A stretch of 64,000 nt of DNA. Origin: Pacificimonas sp036351775 (GTDB lineage Bacteria > Pseudomonadota > Alphaproteobacteria > Sphingomonadales > Sphingomonadaceae). A program made the position numbers and the translations under genes. Positions 39,973 through 49,506 of this stretch are shown here, one piece after another. Each line of letters starts with the position of its first letter. Position 1 is the stretch's first letter. The notes beneath the pieces are model-generated. The model was not told the origin of the DNA. It worked only from the letters and a program-made list of their open reading frames with translations, and searched no databases. Where the stretch lies: positions 248,001 to 312,000 of the forward strand of contig JAZBPX010000064.1 of NCBI GenBank assembly GCA_036351775.1, written 5' to 3'.

Positions 39973-42180
39973 ATGGCAGAAATCGCGATCCGTACGAGCG
40001 TCTCCGACCCGGAGAACGCCGATGTCTTCAAGCCCCATCGCCCCGACCGCCCGGAGAAGTCTGAGGGCGGCAAGGCGTTCGAACTCGTTTCAGACTATGA
40101 ACCGGCGGGCGACCAGCCGCAGGCGATCAGGGAACTGGTCGAGGGGATCGGCGAGGAGGAGGAGCAGAGCCAGGTGCTGCTGGGCGTCACAGGCTCCGGC
40201 AAGACCTTCACCATGGCGCAGATCGTGCAGGAATTGCAGCGCCCAACGCTGGTCCTTGCCCACAACAAGATCCTCGCCGCACAGCTTTATGGCGAGTTCA
40301 AGCAGTTCTTTCCGAATAACGCGGTCGAATATTTCGTCAGCTATTACGACTATTACCAGCCGGAGGCCTATGTCCCGCGCTCCGACACCTATATCGAGAA
40401 GGAATCCTCGATCAACGAGGCCATCGACCGGATGCGCCACTCCGCCACCCGCTCGCTTTTGGAGCGAGACGACGTCCTGATCGTCGCATCGGTGTCGTGC
40501 CTCTACGGCATCGGGTCGGTCGAGACCTATTCGGCCATGACGTTCAAGCTGAAGAAGGGCGAGAGCGTCGACAGCCGGGAGGTGATCCGCAAGCTCGTCG
40601 CGCTTCAGTACAAGCGCAACGATATGAACTTCGTGCGAGGATCGTTCCGGGTGCGCGGCGACACGCTGGAACTCTACCCCTCCCACCTCGAGGACATGGC
40701 GTGGCGCATCAGCCTGTTCGGTGACGAGATCGAGGAAATCGCCGAGTTCGACCCGCTGACCGGCGAAACCGGCGCGAAGCTGAATGCGGTGAAGATCTAC
40801 GCCAATTCGCACTATGTGACGCCCGGTCCGACGATGAAGCAGGCGACCAAGGCCATCAAGCATGAGCTGGCCGAGCGGCTGAAGGAGTTCGAGGCGGAGG
40901 GGAAGCTGCTGGAGGCGCAGCGCCTGCAGCAGCGCACCGAGTTCGACCTCGAAATGATCGCCGCCACCGGCAGCTGCGCGGGCATCGAGAATTACAGCCG
41001 CTTCCTGACCGGCCGCCTGCCCGGCGAACCGCCGCCCACGCTGTTCGAATATCTACCCGAAAACGCGCTGCTCTTCATCGACGAAAGCCATCAGACCGTG
41101 CCGCAGATCGGCGCCATGAGCCGGGGCGATTTCCGCCGCAAGCTGACGCTGGCCGAATATGGTTTCCGGCTGCCGTCCTGCATCGACAACCGCCCGCTGA
41201 AGTTCGAGGAATGGGACGCGATGCGGCCGCAGACGACCTTCGTCTCCGCAACGCCCGGCAAGTGGGAGCTGGAACAGACGGGCGGCGTCTTTACCGAGCA
41301 GGTCATCCGGCCAACCGGGCTGATCGATCCCCCAGTCGAAATTCGCCCGGTGGAAAGCCAGGTCGACGATCTGATCGGGGAGCTGCGCGATACGGCGGCC
41401 AAGGGCTATCGCAGCCTCGTCACGACGCTGACGAAGCGCATGGCCGAGGACCTGACCGAGTTCCTGCACGAGGCGGGGATCAAGGTGCGCTACATGCACT
41501 CCGACGTCGAAACGCTGGAACGAATCGAGCTGGTGCGCGACCTGCGTCTCGGCGTTTACGATGTGCTCGTTGGCATCAACCTCCTTCGCGAGGGGCTGGA
41601 CATTCCAGAGACGGGGCTTGTCGCCATATTGGACGCGGACAAGGAGGGGTTCCTGCGCTCCGAAACCTCGCTGATCCAGACCATCGGCCGCGCCGCGCGG
41701 AACGTCGATGGGCGCGTCATCCTCTATGCCGACACCATCACCGGCTCCATCGAGCGCGCGCTGACCGAAACCGATCGCCGCCGCGCCAAGCAGGTCGCCT
41801 ATAACGAGGAGCACGGCATCACGCCGACGACCATCGCCAAGCGGGTCGGCGACATCATCGCGATGGCCGATCCGAAGGGCGACCGTAGTGGCAAGGCCAA
41901 GGGCATGCCGGGCGAGCGAAAGGACGCCGCCCCGGGCGCCGGTCACAACCTGCAGGCCTATATCAAGGAGCTGGAGGAGAAGATGAAAACCGCCGCCGCG
42001 GACCTCGAATTCGAAACCGCCGCCCGCATCCGCGACGAAATCCGCCAGCTCGAGGCCGACGACCTCGGCCTGCCCGCCGACCAGCAGGTCGCAAGACCCG
42101 TGGGCCGCTCACAGGAAGGCCGACCGGGGACGCGGAAGGACCGGTTCGGGCGGACGGGCAAGCGGAAGATGGGGATTTAG
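39973..42180 (+). CDS. uvrB: Excinuclease ABC subunit B
   Basis: 735 aa. Walker A GVTGSGKT (Lys77), the beta-hairpin that inserts into DNA (YYDYYQPEAYVP), helicase motifs LFIDESH and RAARN, and a C-terminal UVR domain (LEEKMKTAAADLEFETAARIRDEI) that binds UvrC. UvrB verifies damage in nucleotide excision repair. The first 25 residues are an N-terminal extension compared with the usual start. The Lys/Arg-rich C-terminal tail after the UVR domain is about 45 residues long. Confidence 0.98.
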   Translation: MAEIAIRTSVSDPENADVFKPHRPDRPEKSEGGKAFELVSDYEPAGDQPQAIRELVEGIGEEEEQSQVLLGVTGSGKTFTMAQIVQELQRPTLVLAHNKILAAQLYGEFKQFFPNNAVEYFVSYYDYYQPEAYVPRSDTYIEKESSINEAIDRMRHSATRSLLERDDVLIVASVSCLYGIGSVETYSAMTFKLKKGESVDSREVIRKLVALQYKRNDMNFVRGSFRVRGDTLELYPSHLEDMAWRISLFGDEIEEIAEFDPLTGETGAKLNAVKIYANSHYVTPGPTMKQATKAIKHELAERLKEFEAEGKLLEAQRLQQRTEFDLEMIAATGSCAGIENYSRFLTGRLPGEPPPTLFEYLPENALLFIDESHQTVPQIGAMSRGDFRRKLTLAEYGFRLPSCIDNRPLKFEEWDAMRPQTTFVSATPGKWELEQTGGVFTEQVIRPTGLIDPPVEIRPVESQVDDLIGELRDTAAKGYRSLVTTLTKRMAEDLTEFLHEAGIKVRYMHSDVETLERIELVRDLRLGVYDVLVGINLLREGLDIPETGLVAILDADKEGFLRSETSLIQTIGRAARNVDGRVILYADTITGSIERALTETDRRRAKQVAYNEEHGITPTTIAKRVGDIIAMADPKGDRSGKAKGMPGERKDAAPGAGHNLQAYIKELEEKMKTAAADLEFETAARIRDEIRQLEADDLGLPADQQVARPVGRSQEGRPGTRKDRFGRTGKRKMGI

Positions 42181-42193
42181 GGTCCGAACCCTA
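42178..42193. repeat. Short palindrome TAGGGT-CCGA-ACCCTA between convergent genes
   Basis: Identical to 8209-8224. It overlaps the uvrB stop codon and precedes the stop of the minus-strand lipoprotein gene. Confidence 0.6.
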
Positions 42194-42199
42194 GTCGAC

Positions 42200-42778
42200 C
42201 TATTCTGAGGCGAGCCCTGCGATCTCTGCGGCGATATGGAGGTTCGCGACGCTGAGGCCCCGTGCGATCGAGCTGCAGTTCGTCATGCCTGCCGCGGCAA
42301 GGAGGGTTCGCCGGATCGCGACCGGACGAGGGACGCTGCCCGGATTGGTAAGGATCAGGTCGAGCTCGATGTCAAAACGCGCCTCGCTGGCAAACGTCGC
42401 CGTCGAATAGGAACGGGCGAGCGTGCGAACATCCACTATGTCCAGCACTCTGGCATCCGGCGCCGGTTGCAGCGATCCGTCCCGGTCAGCTGCCCGCAAA
42501 TAGGCTTTGACGGGCGCAGCGAGCAGGCTCTGAAACGTGCCGACGCTGCACGACAGGTTCAGCAGCTTGACTTCGTGGTCGAGCTGCTCCTCGCCAACAA
42601 GAACGAAGTCAGCTGGTCCCGGCGCGGGAAGCGGCGGCGGCGCGTCCATCCGGCTGTCCTGCGCCGCCGCCTCGATATCCGTCCGGCTGAGGTCGTCAGA
42701 GCCGATCAGCGGCCCGGCATCGGGTACGGTGCACGCCGCGAGCATCATGAGTGCGGCCGACGCAGGCCGCAGCCTCAT
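42200..42778 (-). CDS. Lipoprotein of unknown function
   Basis: 192 aa. Lipobox ALMMLAAC places Cys at 16. A Pro-rich linker (PPPLPAPGP) follows, then a mixed domain with a conserved-looking EVKLLNLSCSVGTF. No family recognised. Its ATG overlaps the stop of the upstream lipoprotein gene (ATGA), so the two lipoproteins are translated together and may form a complex. Confidence 0.8.
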   Translation of the reverse strand: MRLRPASAALMMLAACTVPDAGPLIGSDDLSRTDIEAAAQDSRMDAPPPLPAPGPADFVLVGEEQLDHEVKLLNLSCSVGTFQSLLAAPVKAYLRAADRDGSLQPAPDARVLDIVDVRTLARSYSTATFASEARFDIELDLILTNPGSVPRPVAIRRTLLAAAGMTNCSSIARGLSVANLHIAAEIAGLASE

Positions 42779-43374
42779 TCCGCTTCCGTCAGCAGCTGGT
42801 CGGCAACGTGCGCCGCGAACTCGGCCGATAGCCGCTCGCGTATGCCGGACCCGCGCATTGCAATGCCCAGAAGGCCTGCATTGTTGTTGGTGGTATCGAC
42901 GTAGAACTCGGACAGCTTCTGATTGTCGGCCGCATCGTAGACAGTAACCAGTCCGGACAGCTGGTCGCTGTCACCCGCCAACCACATCATCGCCGCGTTC
43001 GCCGTCTTCAGCGTGTCGATATCGACGGCAACACGGACCTTCTCGGCACCCGTCACGCCCTTCTCACGCAGCACATCCTCCATCACGTAACCGAACATCA
43101 CCGTGAACGGCAGGGTTTCGTAATGCTCTTCGACCGGCTTTGCGGCACCGCCCTGATAGGGAGCAAGGCCTTCGTTCAACCGCGTCTGCGCAGCTTTCTC
43201 GTCAAACGCGACCATGCGTTCGGCGGCGCTTTCGGAAAGCGCAACGTCGATGTCCACCACTTCGACATTGCCGCGCTGGACGGGAGCCAGGGGCTGCACG
43301 ACCTCGACCGGGTTCGCCGCGCAGGCGGTCATCATCAGGGCGAGGCCCATGACACTAAGAATTCGAAGGTTCAT
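42775..43374 (-). CDS. Lipoprotein of unknown function
   Basis: 199 aa from the ATG at 43374; the long open frame upstream to 43671 runs through AT-rich promoter sequence and is rejected. Lipobox LMMTAC. The mature protein has an alpha/beta pattern with FGYVMEDVLREKGVTGAEKVRVAVDIDTLKTANA and LVTVYDAADNQ. This recalls small ABC-type outer-membrane lipoproteins, but no family is claimed. It is first in a coupled two-gene unit. Confidence 0.82.
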   Translation of the reverse strand: MNLRILSVMGLALMMTACAANPVEVVQPLAPVQRGNVEVVDIDVALSESAAERMVAFDEKAAQTRLNEGLAPYQGGAAKPVEEHYETLPFTVMFGYVMEDVLREKGVTGAEKVRVAVDIDTLKTANAAMMWLAGDSDQLSGLVTVYDAADNQKLSEFYVDTTNNNAGLLGIAMRGSGIRERLSAEFAAHVADQLLTEAE

Positions 43375-43428
43375 GAACGTTTCTATCTTCACTATGGGAT
43401 GAAAGGCTGGCTCCCCTACTGAGAAATC

Positions 43429-43511
43429 ATTGCCGGTCAAGTTATTTCGTTTTATTAACAGAGATTTATACTTAATTTGTTCACCTTGGGTTAACCAAAT
43501 TAATTCGCGGG
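43429..43511. promoter_or_regulatory. AT-rich divergent promoter region
   Basis: An unusually AT-rich stretch in this GC-rich window, with TTAACAGAGATTTATACTTAA and GGGTTAACCAAATTAA, between the lipoprotein pair (minus) and the peptidase S10 gene (plus). It probably holds both promoters. Confidence 0.45.
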
Positions 43512-43571
43512 CCTGCGACCGGGTCGTCGCAGAGGTTTGACCGGTGGGGTTGCGCACTGCAGAGAGCGCGT

Positions 43572-45080
43572 ATGAAACGAATATTTGCTGCGTTTGCGGC
43601 CATCGCTCTTGTCCTGTCACCGAGTGCGGCGCTGGCTGCAGATGACGACAAGGGGGTGACGGCACCGGCACCTGAAATCGAGCCGCAGGTTCGGACCCGC
43701 GATCTGTCCGGCGTCTTCGGCGGGCAGCGGGTGGATTACCGGGCGACCATCGCGGACACGATCCTGACCGGTGATGACGGCGCGCAGGAAGCGGTGATCG
43801 TCACCACCAGCTATGTGAAGCGGCCGCTCGATCCGTCGCGGCCCGTCTTCTTCCTGTTCAATGGCGGGCCGGGGTCGGGCTCGGTGTGGCTGCAGATGGG
43901 CGCGTTCGGGCCCAAGCGCGTGGATATTCCCGGCGATGCGCGCGACGACGGCGCGCCGCCCTATCCGCTCCTCGACAATCCGGACAGCCTGCTCGATGTG
44001 GCCGACCTCGTCTTCATCGACCCGCCCGGCACCGGTTTCAGCTATCTGACCGAGGCGGCGGACAAGGGGGATTATTACGGCGTCACGCCCGATGCGAAAG
44101 CGGTGGCGACCGTCATCCGCCGCTGGCTGAACGACAATGGCCGCTGGAACAGTCCGAAATTCCTCGGCGGCGAGAGCTATGGCACCACCCGCACCGCCGC
44201 CGTCGTCAACCAGCTGGAGGGCGGCACCTATAACGATGTCGGGCTGAACGGCCTCATCCTCATCTCGACCGTGCTCGACTTCGCGCTGGACGAGACGGTG
44301 CCCGGCAACGAGCTGCCCTATATCAGCTTCCTGCCGTCCATGGCCGCTGCCGCGCTCTATCACGGAAAGGCAGAGGCGGCGTCGAAGGAAGCCTTCATCC
44401 AGGAGGCGCGCGACTATGCCATCGGCCCCTACGCCTCTGCGCTGCTGAAGGGACAGAACCTGCCCGCCGCCGAACGCGCCGCCGTCCGCCGCGAACTCGC
44501 CCGCTTCACCGGCCTGTCAGAGGAATTCCTGGAGCGCGCGGACCTCCGCGTCTCCACCGGCCGCTTCTACAAGGAGCTGCTGCGCGACCGCGGCCTTACC
44601 ATCGGGCGGCTCGACGCGCGCTATACGGGCACGGATTTCGACAGTGCGGGCGAATATGTCGACAACGACCCCAGCTTCTACGGCATCGACGCGGGCTATA
44701 CCGCCGCCATCAACACGTGGGCGCGCCAGGCGCTGGGCTATGAGACGGACCGCGAATATCAATCGATCGGGCGCGAGCCGGGACAGAACTGGGACTGGTC
44801 GCTAGATGACATTCGCCAGAGCCAGTTCTACTTCAACGTCGCCCCCTATATCGGCCGGGCCCTGAGGGAAAACAGCGGCCTCGCCGTCCTCAACGCGCAG
44901 GGCTATTATGATTTCGCGACGCCCTTCTTCGCGGCGGAATATTCGCTCAGCCGCACCGGCATCCCGCAGGACCGCATCACCTACACCTATTATGACAGCG
45001 GCCACATGATGTATGTGCGGCAGGAGGACCGGCAGGCGCTGTCCCGCGACGTCCGCGCCTTCATCCGCCGCCAGCAATAG
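43572..45080 (+). CDS. Peptidase S10 (serine carboxypeptidase-like), exported
   Basis: 502 aa. Signal peptide MKRIFAAFAAIALVLSPSAALA. FNGGPGSGSVWLQMGAFGP is the S10 substrate/oxyanion segment, GGESYGTTR carries nucleophile Ser202, a catalytic Asp is in GYYDFATPF, and the His is in DSGHMMYV. It probably removes C-terminal residues in the periplasm. The family is common in Sphingomonadales and Caulobacterales. Stand-alone gene. Confidence 0.95.
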   Translation: MKRIFAAFAAIALVLSPSAALAADDDKGVTAPAPEIEPQVRTRDLSGVFGGQRVDYRATIADTILTGDDGAQEAVIVTTSYVKRPLDPSRPVFFLFNGGPGSGSVWLQMGAFGPKRVDIPGDARDDGAPPYPLLDNPDSLLDVADLVFIDPPGTGFSYLTEAADKGDYYGVTPDAKAVATVIRRWLNDNGRWNSPKFLGGESYGTTRTAAVVNQLEGGTYNDVGLNGLILISTVLDFALDETVPGNELPYISFLPSMAAAALYHGKAEAASKEAFIQEARDYAIGPYASALLKGQNLPAAERAAVRRELARFTGLSEEFLERADLRVSTGRFYKELLRDRGLTIGRLDARYTGTDFDSAGEYVDNDPSFYGIDAGYTAAINTWARQALGYETDREYQSIGREPGQNWDWSLDDIRQSQFYFNVAPYIGRALRENSGLAVLNAQGYYDFATPFFAAEYSLSRTGIPQDRITYTYYDSGHMMYVRQEDRQALSRDVRAFIRRQQ

Positions 45081-45266
45081 GCGGCGGACAGGACAGACTG
45101 GGCGATCGCTATCGCCGTGAGGAAACCGACCCCGCCGAACATCCGTTTCCTGTCCACCTCGCCATAAATCCCCCTGTGCGCACCGTTTCGTTGCTGGCTA
45201 GCCATTCCGGCCATTGATGGACGGCGCAGCGGTATCTAACCCTGCGGGAAGAACAGGGAGAGCAGC

Positions 45267-46358
45267 ATGGCCGAGCGCGTTTACGGAACCCGGACCCTTA
45301 TCGACCGCGGCGACATTACCGCCATGCGCACCGACGATGCCGGCGATCCGCCCGCTCCGGAAAAGGGCCAGGCCCTCTTCCGCATCCAGCGTGTTGCCAT
45401 CACCGCCAACAATGTGACCTATGCCGCCTTCGGAGAGCAGATGGGCTATTGGCGGTTCTTTCCCGCCCCGGACGGTTCCGGGATCCTGCCGGTCTGGGGC
45501 TATGCTGAATGTACCGCGTCAAAGGCGAAGGGCCTGTCGAAGGGCGACCGCTTCTACGGCTACTGGCCGCTCGCCGAATATCTGCTGTGCGAGACGGACC
45601 GCGTCGATTCGACCGGCTTCGTCGATCCGTCCGAGCACCGGCAGGGCCTCGCCGATGTTTACAACCGCTACGAACGCCGCCCGAAGGATGGCGAGCGGAT
45701 GGACGAGGTCATCGAATCGCTGCTGCGCCCGCTTTGGGTCACCGGCTGGCTGATCGGCCGCTCCCTGACCAGCGCCAGCGATTTCGGCGCGGAGCAGATC
45801 GTCATGTCGTCGGCATCCTCGAAGACCGGTTATTCCTGCGCGTGGGAACTGGCGCGCCGCGAGCCGGACGAGGCGGTCGAGACGATCGGCCTGACCTCGC
45901 CCGGGAATCTTGCCTACACGCAATCGCTCGGCCTCTACGACCGCGTCGTCGCCTATAATGACCTCGAAAGTCTCTCCGCCGACAGGCCCACGGTTTATGT
46001 CGATTTCGCGGGCAGCACGGACCTCCGCGCCCGCGTTCACACGCATTTCGGCAGCCGCCTCGGTCGCTCCATCGCCGTCGGCGCAACGCAGTGGGAAGAG
46101 ATGGACCAGAGCAGGACCGTGCCGCCGCCGGAAGCAAAGATGTTCTTCGCGCCCGACGTCATCAAGGACCAGATGCAGACCCATGGCCGGGACGCCTTTG
46201 CCCGCGTGAACGCCGCTGCATGGGCCGACTTTGCCGAATGGGTGCGCCCGCATATCGACCTGCGCACGCTAGGTTCGCTGACGGAAGCAGCGGACGCCTA
46301 TCGCGGCCTTGCCACCGGCACGCTCGGCGGCGCGGCGGGCATCATCGCGGAATATTGA
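45267..46358 (+). CDS. DUF2855 family protein
   Basis: 363 aa. The sequence (ANNVTYAAFGEQMGYWRFFP, PVWGYAECTASKAKGLSKGDRFYGYWPLAEYL) is characteristic of DUF2855. It resembles an MDR-type oxidoreductase fold: the GroES-like start and a Rossmann-like VMSSASSKTGYSCAWEL are present, but the classical NAD(P) Gly motif is weak. Enzymatic function is unknown. GGGAGAGCAGC precedes the ATG. Confidence 0.9.
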   Translation: MAERVYGTRTLIDRGDITAMRTDDAGDPPAPEKGQALFRIQRVAITANNVTYAAFGEQMGYWRFFPAPDGSGILPVWGYAECTASKAKGLSKGDRFYGYWPLAEYLLCETDRVDSTGFVDPSEHRQGLADVYNRYERRPKDGERMDEVIESLLRPLWVTGWLIGRSLTSASDFGAEQIVMSSASSKTGYSCAWELARREPDEAVETIGLTSPGNLAYTQSLGLYDRVVAYNDLESLSADRPTVYVDFAGSTDLRARVHTHFGSRLGRSIAVGATQWEEMDQSRTVPPPEAKMFFAPDVIKDQMQTHGRDAFARVNAAAWADFAEWVRPHIDLRTLGSLTEAADAYRGLATGTLGGAAGIIAEY

Positions 46359-46400
46359 GGGGGCCAGCGACGCTACCGCTACCGCCACCACCGCCCTTCC

Positions 46401-46493
46401 TAGTCATCCCAGCGCAGGCTGGGATCCATGCTGGGATGGTCCCGCCGGGTTCCACCTCTACAGCGTGGATCCCAGCCTGCGCTGGGATGACTA
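46401..46493. repeat. Long perfect inverted repeat (MITE/REP-like)
   Basis: Arms 46401-46428 and 46466-46493 are 28-bp perfect inverted copies (left arm begins TAGTCATCCCAGCGCAGGC). The 37-bp spacer contains a further CTGGGAT half. It sits between convergent genes with no coding content. It may also terminate transcription. Confidence 0.85.
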
Positions 46494-46545
46494 ATTCCTG
46501 GGATGGCTTAACCAGTCAGTCTCCAGACACCGAACCGGCCGCGCC

Positions 46546-47196
46546 CTAGCTCGTCGGGGGTTCCGTCAGACCGCGCTCTTCCATTCGCTGGCGATAGGAC
46601 CGCTGATAATCCTCGATCTGCGCGAAATGCTCCTGGAAGATCTGCTCCATTTCCACGAGCGCGGGCAGCGCATAGCCCTCCAGCCCCTCCACCGACAGAT
46701 CGAGCGCCGCGTTCAGGTGCCGACGGGCGGCCGGGCAGAAGATCGCCAGCGTCGTGGGCTGCGCGAAGTGATTGTAGAGCGAGGTCATGTGGCTGTCGCG
46801 AATGCGCGAACCGGCAGCGCCATGTTCGCGCAGAAACTTCTGCTCGATCGCGCGGTTCGCCTCACGCAGCGGCTGCGCGAACGTCTTGATGAACTCGTTA
46901 TATTGCGACGCCAGGTCATAGCCCGGCATGTTGCGGCAGCTGAGCGCCGCGACATTCAGCGCGGCCCGGAAATGAAACAGCTGTTCGAGCGGTCCGATCT
47001 CCGAATTCGGCGTCTGGTAGCTGCCGTCCGCCAGTTTTGGCGGCAGGTCCATGTTGAAATAATGCGGGTCGGGCGGCTCCAGCGCCTGCACCACCGGAGG
47101 CGGCGGCGGCGGGGGCGGCGGCGGTGCTGGCGGCTCCGGGGCGGCACAGGCGGCCAGCATTGTCAGGGACAAAATGGTCGGCAGACCCCAGCGCAT
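46546..47196 (-). CDS. Proline-rich-linker lipoprotein
   Basis: 216 aa. Lipobox TMLAAC is followed by a Pro run (APEPPAPPPPPPPPPPVV), then a helical domain (FHFRAALNVAALSCRNM, YNEFIKTFAQPLREANRAIEQKFL) with conserved Cys pairs in SCRN and FCPA. The C-terminus is a charged helix. No known family. The Pro linker suggests it reaches across the periplasm or out from a membrane. Confidence 0.82.
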   Translation of the reverse strand: MRWGLPTILSLTMLAACAAPEPPAPPPPPPPPPPVVQALEPPDPHYFNMDLPPKLADGSYQTPNSEIGPLEQLFHFRAALNVAALSCRNMPGYDLASQYNEFIKTFAQPLREANRAIEQKFLREHGAAGSRIRDSHMTSLYNHFAQPTTLAIFCPAARRHLNAALDLSVEGLEGYALPALVEMEQIFQEHFAQIEDYQRSYRQRMEERGLTEPPTS

Positions 47197-47380
47197 CGAC
47201 TTCTCCTCTTACGCGCGCCCATATCACTCCAGCGCGGCATCAGTCCGGCCCCCCGGATATTTCCGGAGCCTTTTCAGCATCGCCGTGATTACGCAAGGCT
47301 GAACCCACAGGGGCTGCGGTGCATTCACCCTGTAGTCGGACCAATAACGGACCCGGCGCCTCCGCAAAGGGCAACACGCG

Positions 47381-49126
47381 ATGCAGTCTTATTTCCCCGG
47401 CCTGTCCCGCCTGAAGGGCTATGGCGGTAAGGATGCAGCCGCCGACCTCGTTGCCGGGCTGATCCTTGCCGTGCTGCTCGTCCCGCAGGCGATGGCCTAC
47501 GCCCGGCTCGCCGGACTGCCGCCAGAGGCGGGACTGTATACCGCGATGGCCCCGGCGCTGATCTATGCCTTTCTCGGCACCAGCAGCTACGTGTCCATCG
47601 GGCCGGTCGCGCTGGCCTCGATCCTCGCGGGGGAGGCGGCGGCGAACTCCGGCCTGCCGCTTCTGGAAGGCGCGGCGATCATTGCCGTCCAGACCGGTAT
47701 CCTCCTCGCGCTGCTCGGCATTTTCCGCATGGGCCGCCTCGTCAATTTCGTGTCGGAGCCTGCGCTTCTCGGCTTCCTCGCCGCCATCGCGGTCCTGATC
47801 GGGCTCAGCCAGCTGGGCGCGCTTCTCGGCGTCGATGCGGAGCGCGGCGGCACGCTGATGGCGATGCTCGACGGCCTTCTGCCGGTCATCGGCAACATCA
47901 GCGTGACGACGGTCCTGATCGGGCTCGGCGCGCTGGCGCTGCTGCTGCTCGCGGACCGCTTCGCGCCGCCGATCCTGTGGAAGCTTGGTGTGCATCCCCC
48001 CTGGCGCACGGCCATCGCGAAGTCCCTGCCGCTGCTGATCCTGGTTCTCGCCGCCATCGCCGCGCTTGCCCTGCCCGGCGTGACGACGATCGACCAGCCG
48101 CCGTCGGGCCTGCCGCCCCTCACCTTTCCGGCCTTCGACAGCGCGGTCTGGCTGGCCCTCCTGCCCGACAGTGCGATCATTGCCGTCATCATCTTCGTCA
48201 CCGGTACGGCGGTCGCGAAGTCGCTCGCCGGCCGCAACCGGCAGGCGCTCGACAGCAGCCAGGAATCGATCGCGCTCGGCGCGGCCAGCGTCGCGGCGGG
48301 CATGACCGGCGGCTATGTCCCGGGTGTCAGCCTGTCCCGCTCCGCGCTCGTTTATGACAGCGGCGCGCGCACGCCGTTCGCAAGCGCCGTCGCCGCGGCC
48401 ATCGTGCTGCTGGTGCTGCTGCTCCTGTCAAAGCCGCTCAGCTACCTGCCGGAGGCGGCGCTGGCGGCGCTCGTCATGGCGGCGGTTTCCGGCCTCGTGC
48501 GCTGGGGCGAGATCGTCACCGTCGCGCGCCATTCGAAGCGGGAGGCGGTGGTCATTGCCATCGCGTTCTTCGCCACCCTCGCGCTCGGCATCCAGTGGGG
48601 CCTGATCCTTGGGGCAGCCAGCGGCATCGCGCTCTACCTCTGGTCGTCCAGCCTACCCCGGATCACGCGCCTCGGTTACGAGGAGGAGGCGGACCATTAC
48701 CGCTCCGTCGACCGCGATGAGGTGGAGATCGATTCGCTGCCGGTGCTCGTCCTTCGCATCGACAGGTCGCTCTTCTTCGGCAATGTCGCGCGCGCCGAGG
48801 ATGAGCTGCTCGGCCTGATCGCCCGTCACGAGGATGTGCGCTGCCTGCTGATCGACATGAAGGGCGTGAACGAGATCGACGCTAGCGGCCTTGCCATGCT
48901 CGAACGGCTCGTCGACAATGCTGAGGACAAGGACCTGCGCGTCGGCTTTGCGGTCGTGAAGAAGCCTCTTCTCGTCCCCCTGCAACGCAGCAAGCTGCTG
49001 CGCTTCTCGCCGGTCTATGAAGACGTCGAGGTCGGCGTCGAGGAGATGAAGAAGGCCTGCGGTGACGACGACGCCCGGCCGCGCCGCGACGCCCTCTTGG
49101 CCAGCGACCGCGCGGTGAACGGCTAG
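47381..49126 (+). CDS. SulP family anion transporter with STAS domain
   Basis: 581 aa. The SulP N-terminus is recognisable (YGGKDAAADLVAGLILAVLLVPQAMAYARLAGLPPEAGLYTA), followed by about 12 membrane spans and FVTGTAVAKSLAGRNRQALDSSQE. A cytoplasmic STAS domain (LLIDMKGVNEIDASGLAML) occupies about residues 440-555. It probably moves sulfate, bicarbonate or another anion. No sulfur-assimilation or carbonic-anhydrase gene is next to it, so the substrate is open. The last base pairs overlap the convergent lipoprotein stop. Confidence 0.95.
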   Translation: MQSYFPGLSRLKGYGGKDAAADLVAGLILAVLLVPQAMAYARLAGLPPEAGLYTAMAPALIYAFLGTSSYVSIGPVALASILAGEAAANSGLPLLEGAAIIAVQTGILLALLGIFRMGRLVNFVSEPALLGFLAAIAVLIGLSQLGALLGVDAERGGTLMAMLDGLLPVIGNISVTTVLIGLGALALLLLADRFAPPILWKLGVHPPWRTAIAKSLPLLILVLAAIAALALPGVTTIDQPPSGLPPLTFPAFDSAVWLALLPDSAIIAVIIFVTGTAVAKSLAGRNRQALDSSQESIALGAASVAAGMTGGYVPGVSLSRSALVYDSGARTPFASAVAAAIVLLVLLLLSKPLSYLPEAALAALVMAAVSGLVRWGEIVTVARHSKREAVVIAIAFFATLALGIQWGLILGAASGIALYLWSSSLPRITRLGYEEEADHYRSVDRDEVEIDSLPVLVLRIDRSLFFGNVARAEDELLGLIARHEDVRCLLIDMKGVNEIDASGLAMLERLVDNAEDKDLRVGFAVVKKPLLVPLQRSKLLRFSPVYEDVEVGVEEMKKACGDDDARPRRDALLASDRAVNG

Positions 49127-49506
49127 CGGGGGATTATGTCCTGCGCCTGCCGGTCCGCAAGGCATTGCGGCACGGCCTGGCGTCCCCGCGCCGCGGCGTC
49201 ATCCAGCCCTTCCGCATCGAGTGCGCCGAACACCTCCTCTGCAGAAGCCGGGACCAGCATGCACGCATAGCCTGCCGGACAGTCGGCGCGGGCTCTCGTA
49301 TAGTCGCTGAACCAGGCGGCACTGCCGATGGCATCGCGTGTCTTCGCAGGAACGGGCGCCATGATCTCGTCCGTAATGCAGGCGGCAGCCAGCGTTGTCA
49401 GTCCGGCATCGGTCAGACGAAGGTTCAGCTTGTTGTAGGGACCGGGCAGGCAGGCCGCCGCAGCAAGGCCGCCAATGACTAGCAGCATGATCCCGGATCG
49501 TTTCAT
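49123..49506 (-). CDS. Small lipoprotein
   Basis: 127 aa from the ATG at 49506. Lipobox IGGLAAAAC. The mature domain has Cys pairs in AACITDE, RADCPAGYAC and VPQC. It is translated from an ATGA overlap with the upstream 108-residue gene. Function unknown. Confidence 0.75.
   Translation of the reverse strand: MKRSGIMLLVIGGLAAAACLPGPYNKLNLRLTDAGLTTLAAACITDEIMAPVPAKTRDAIGSAAWFSDYTRARADCPAGYACMLVPASAEEVFGALDAEGLDDAAARGRQAVPQCLADRQAQDIIPR

Noticed and set aside
43429..43511. CtrA-type box (TTAA-N7-TTAA) in the AT-rich gap
   Set aside because: TTAA pairs exist, but the spacers are 5 or 13 bases, not 7.
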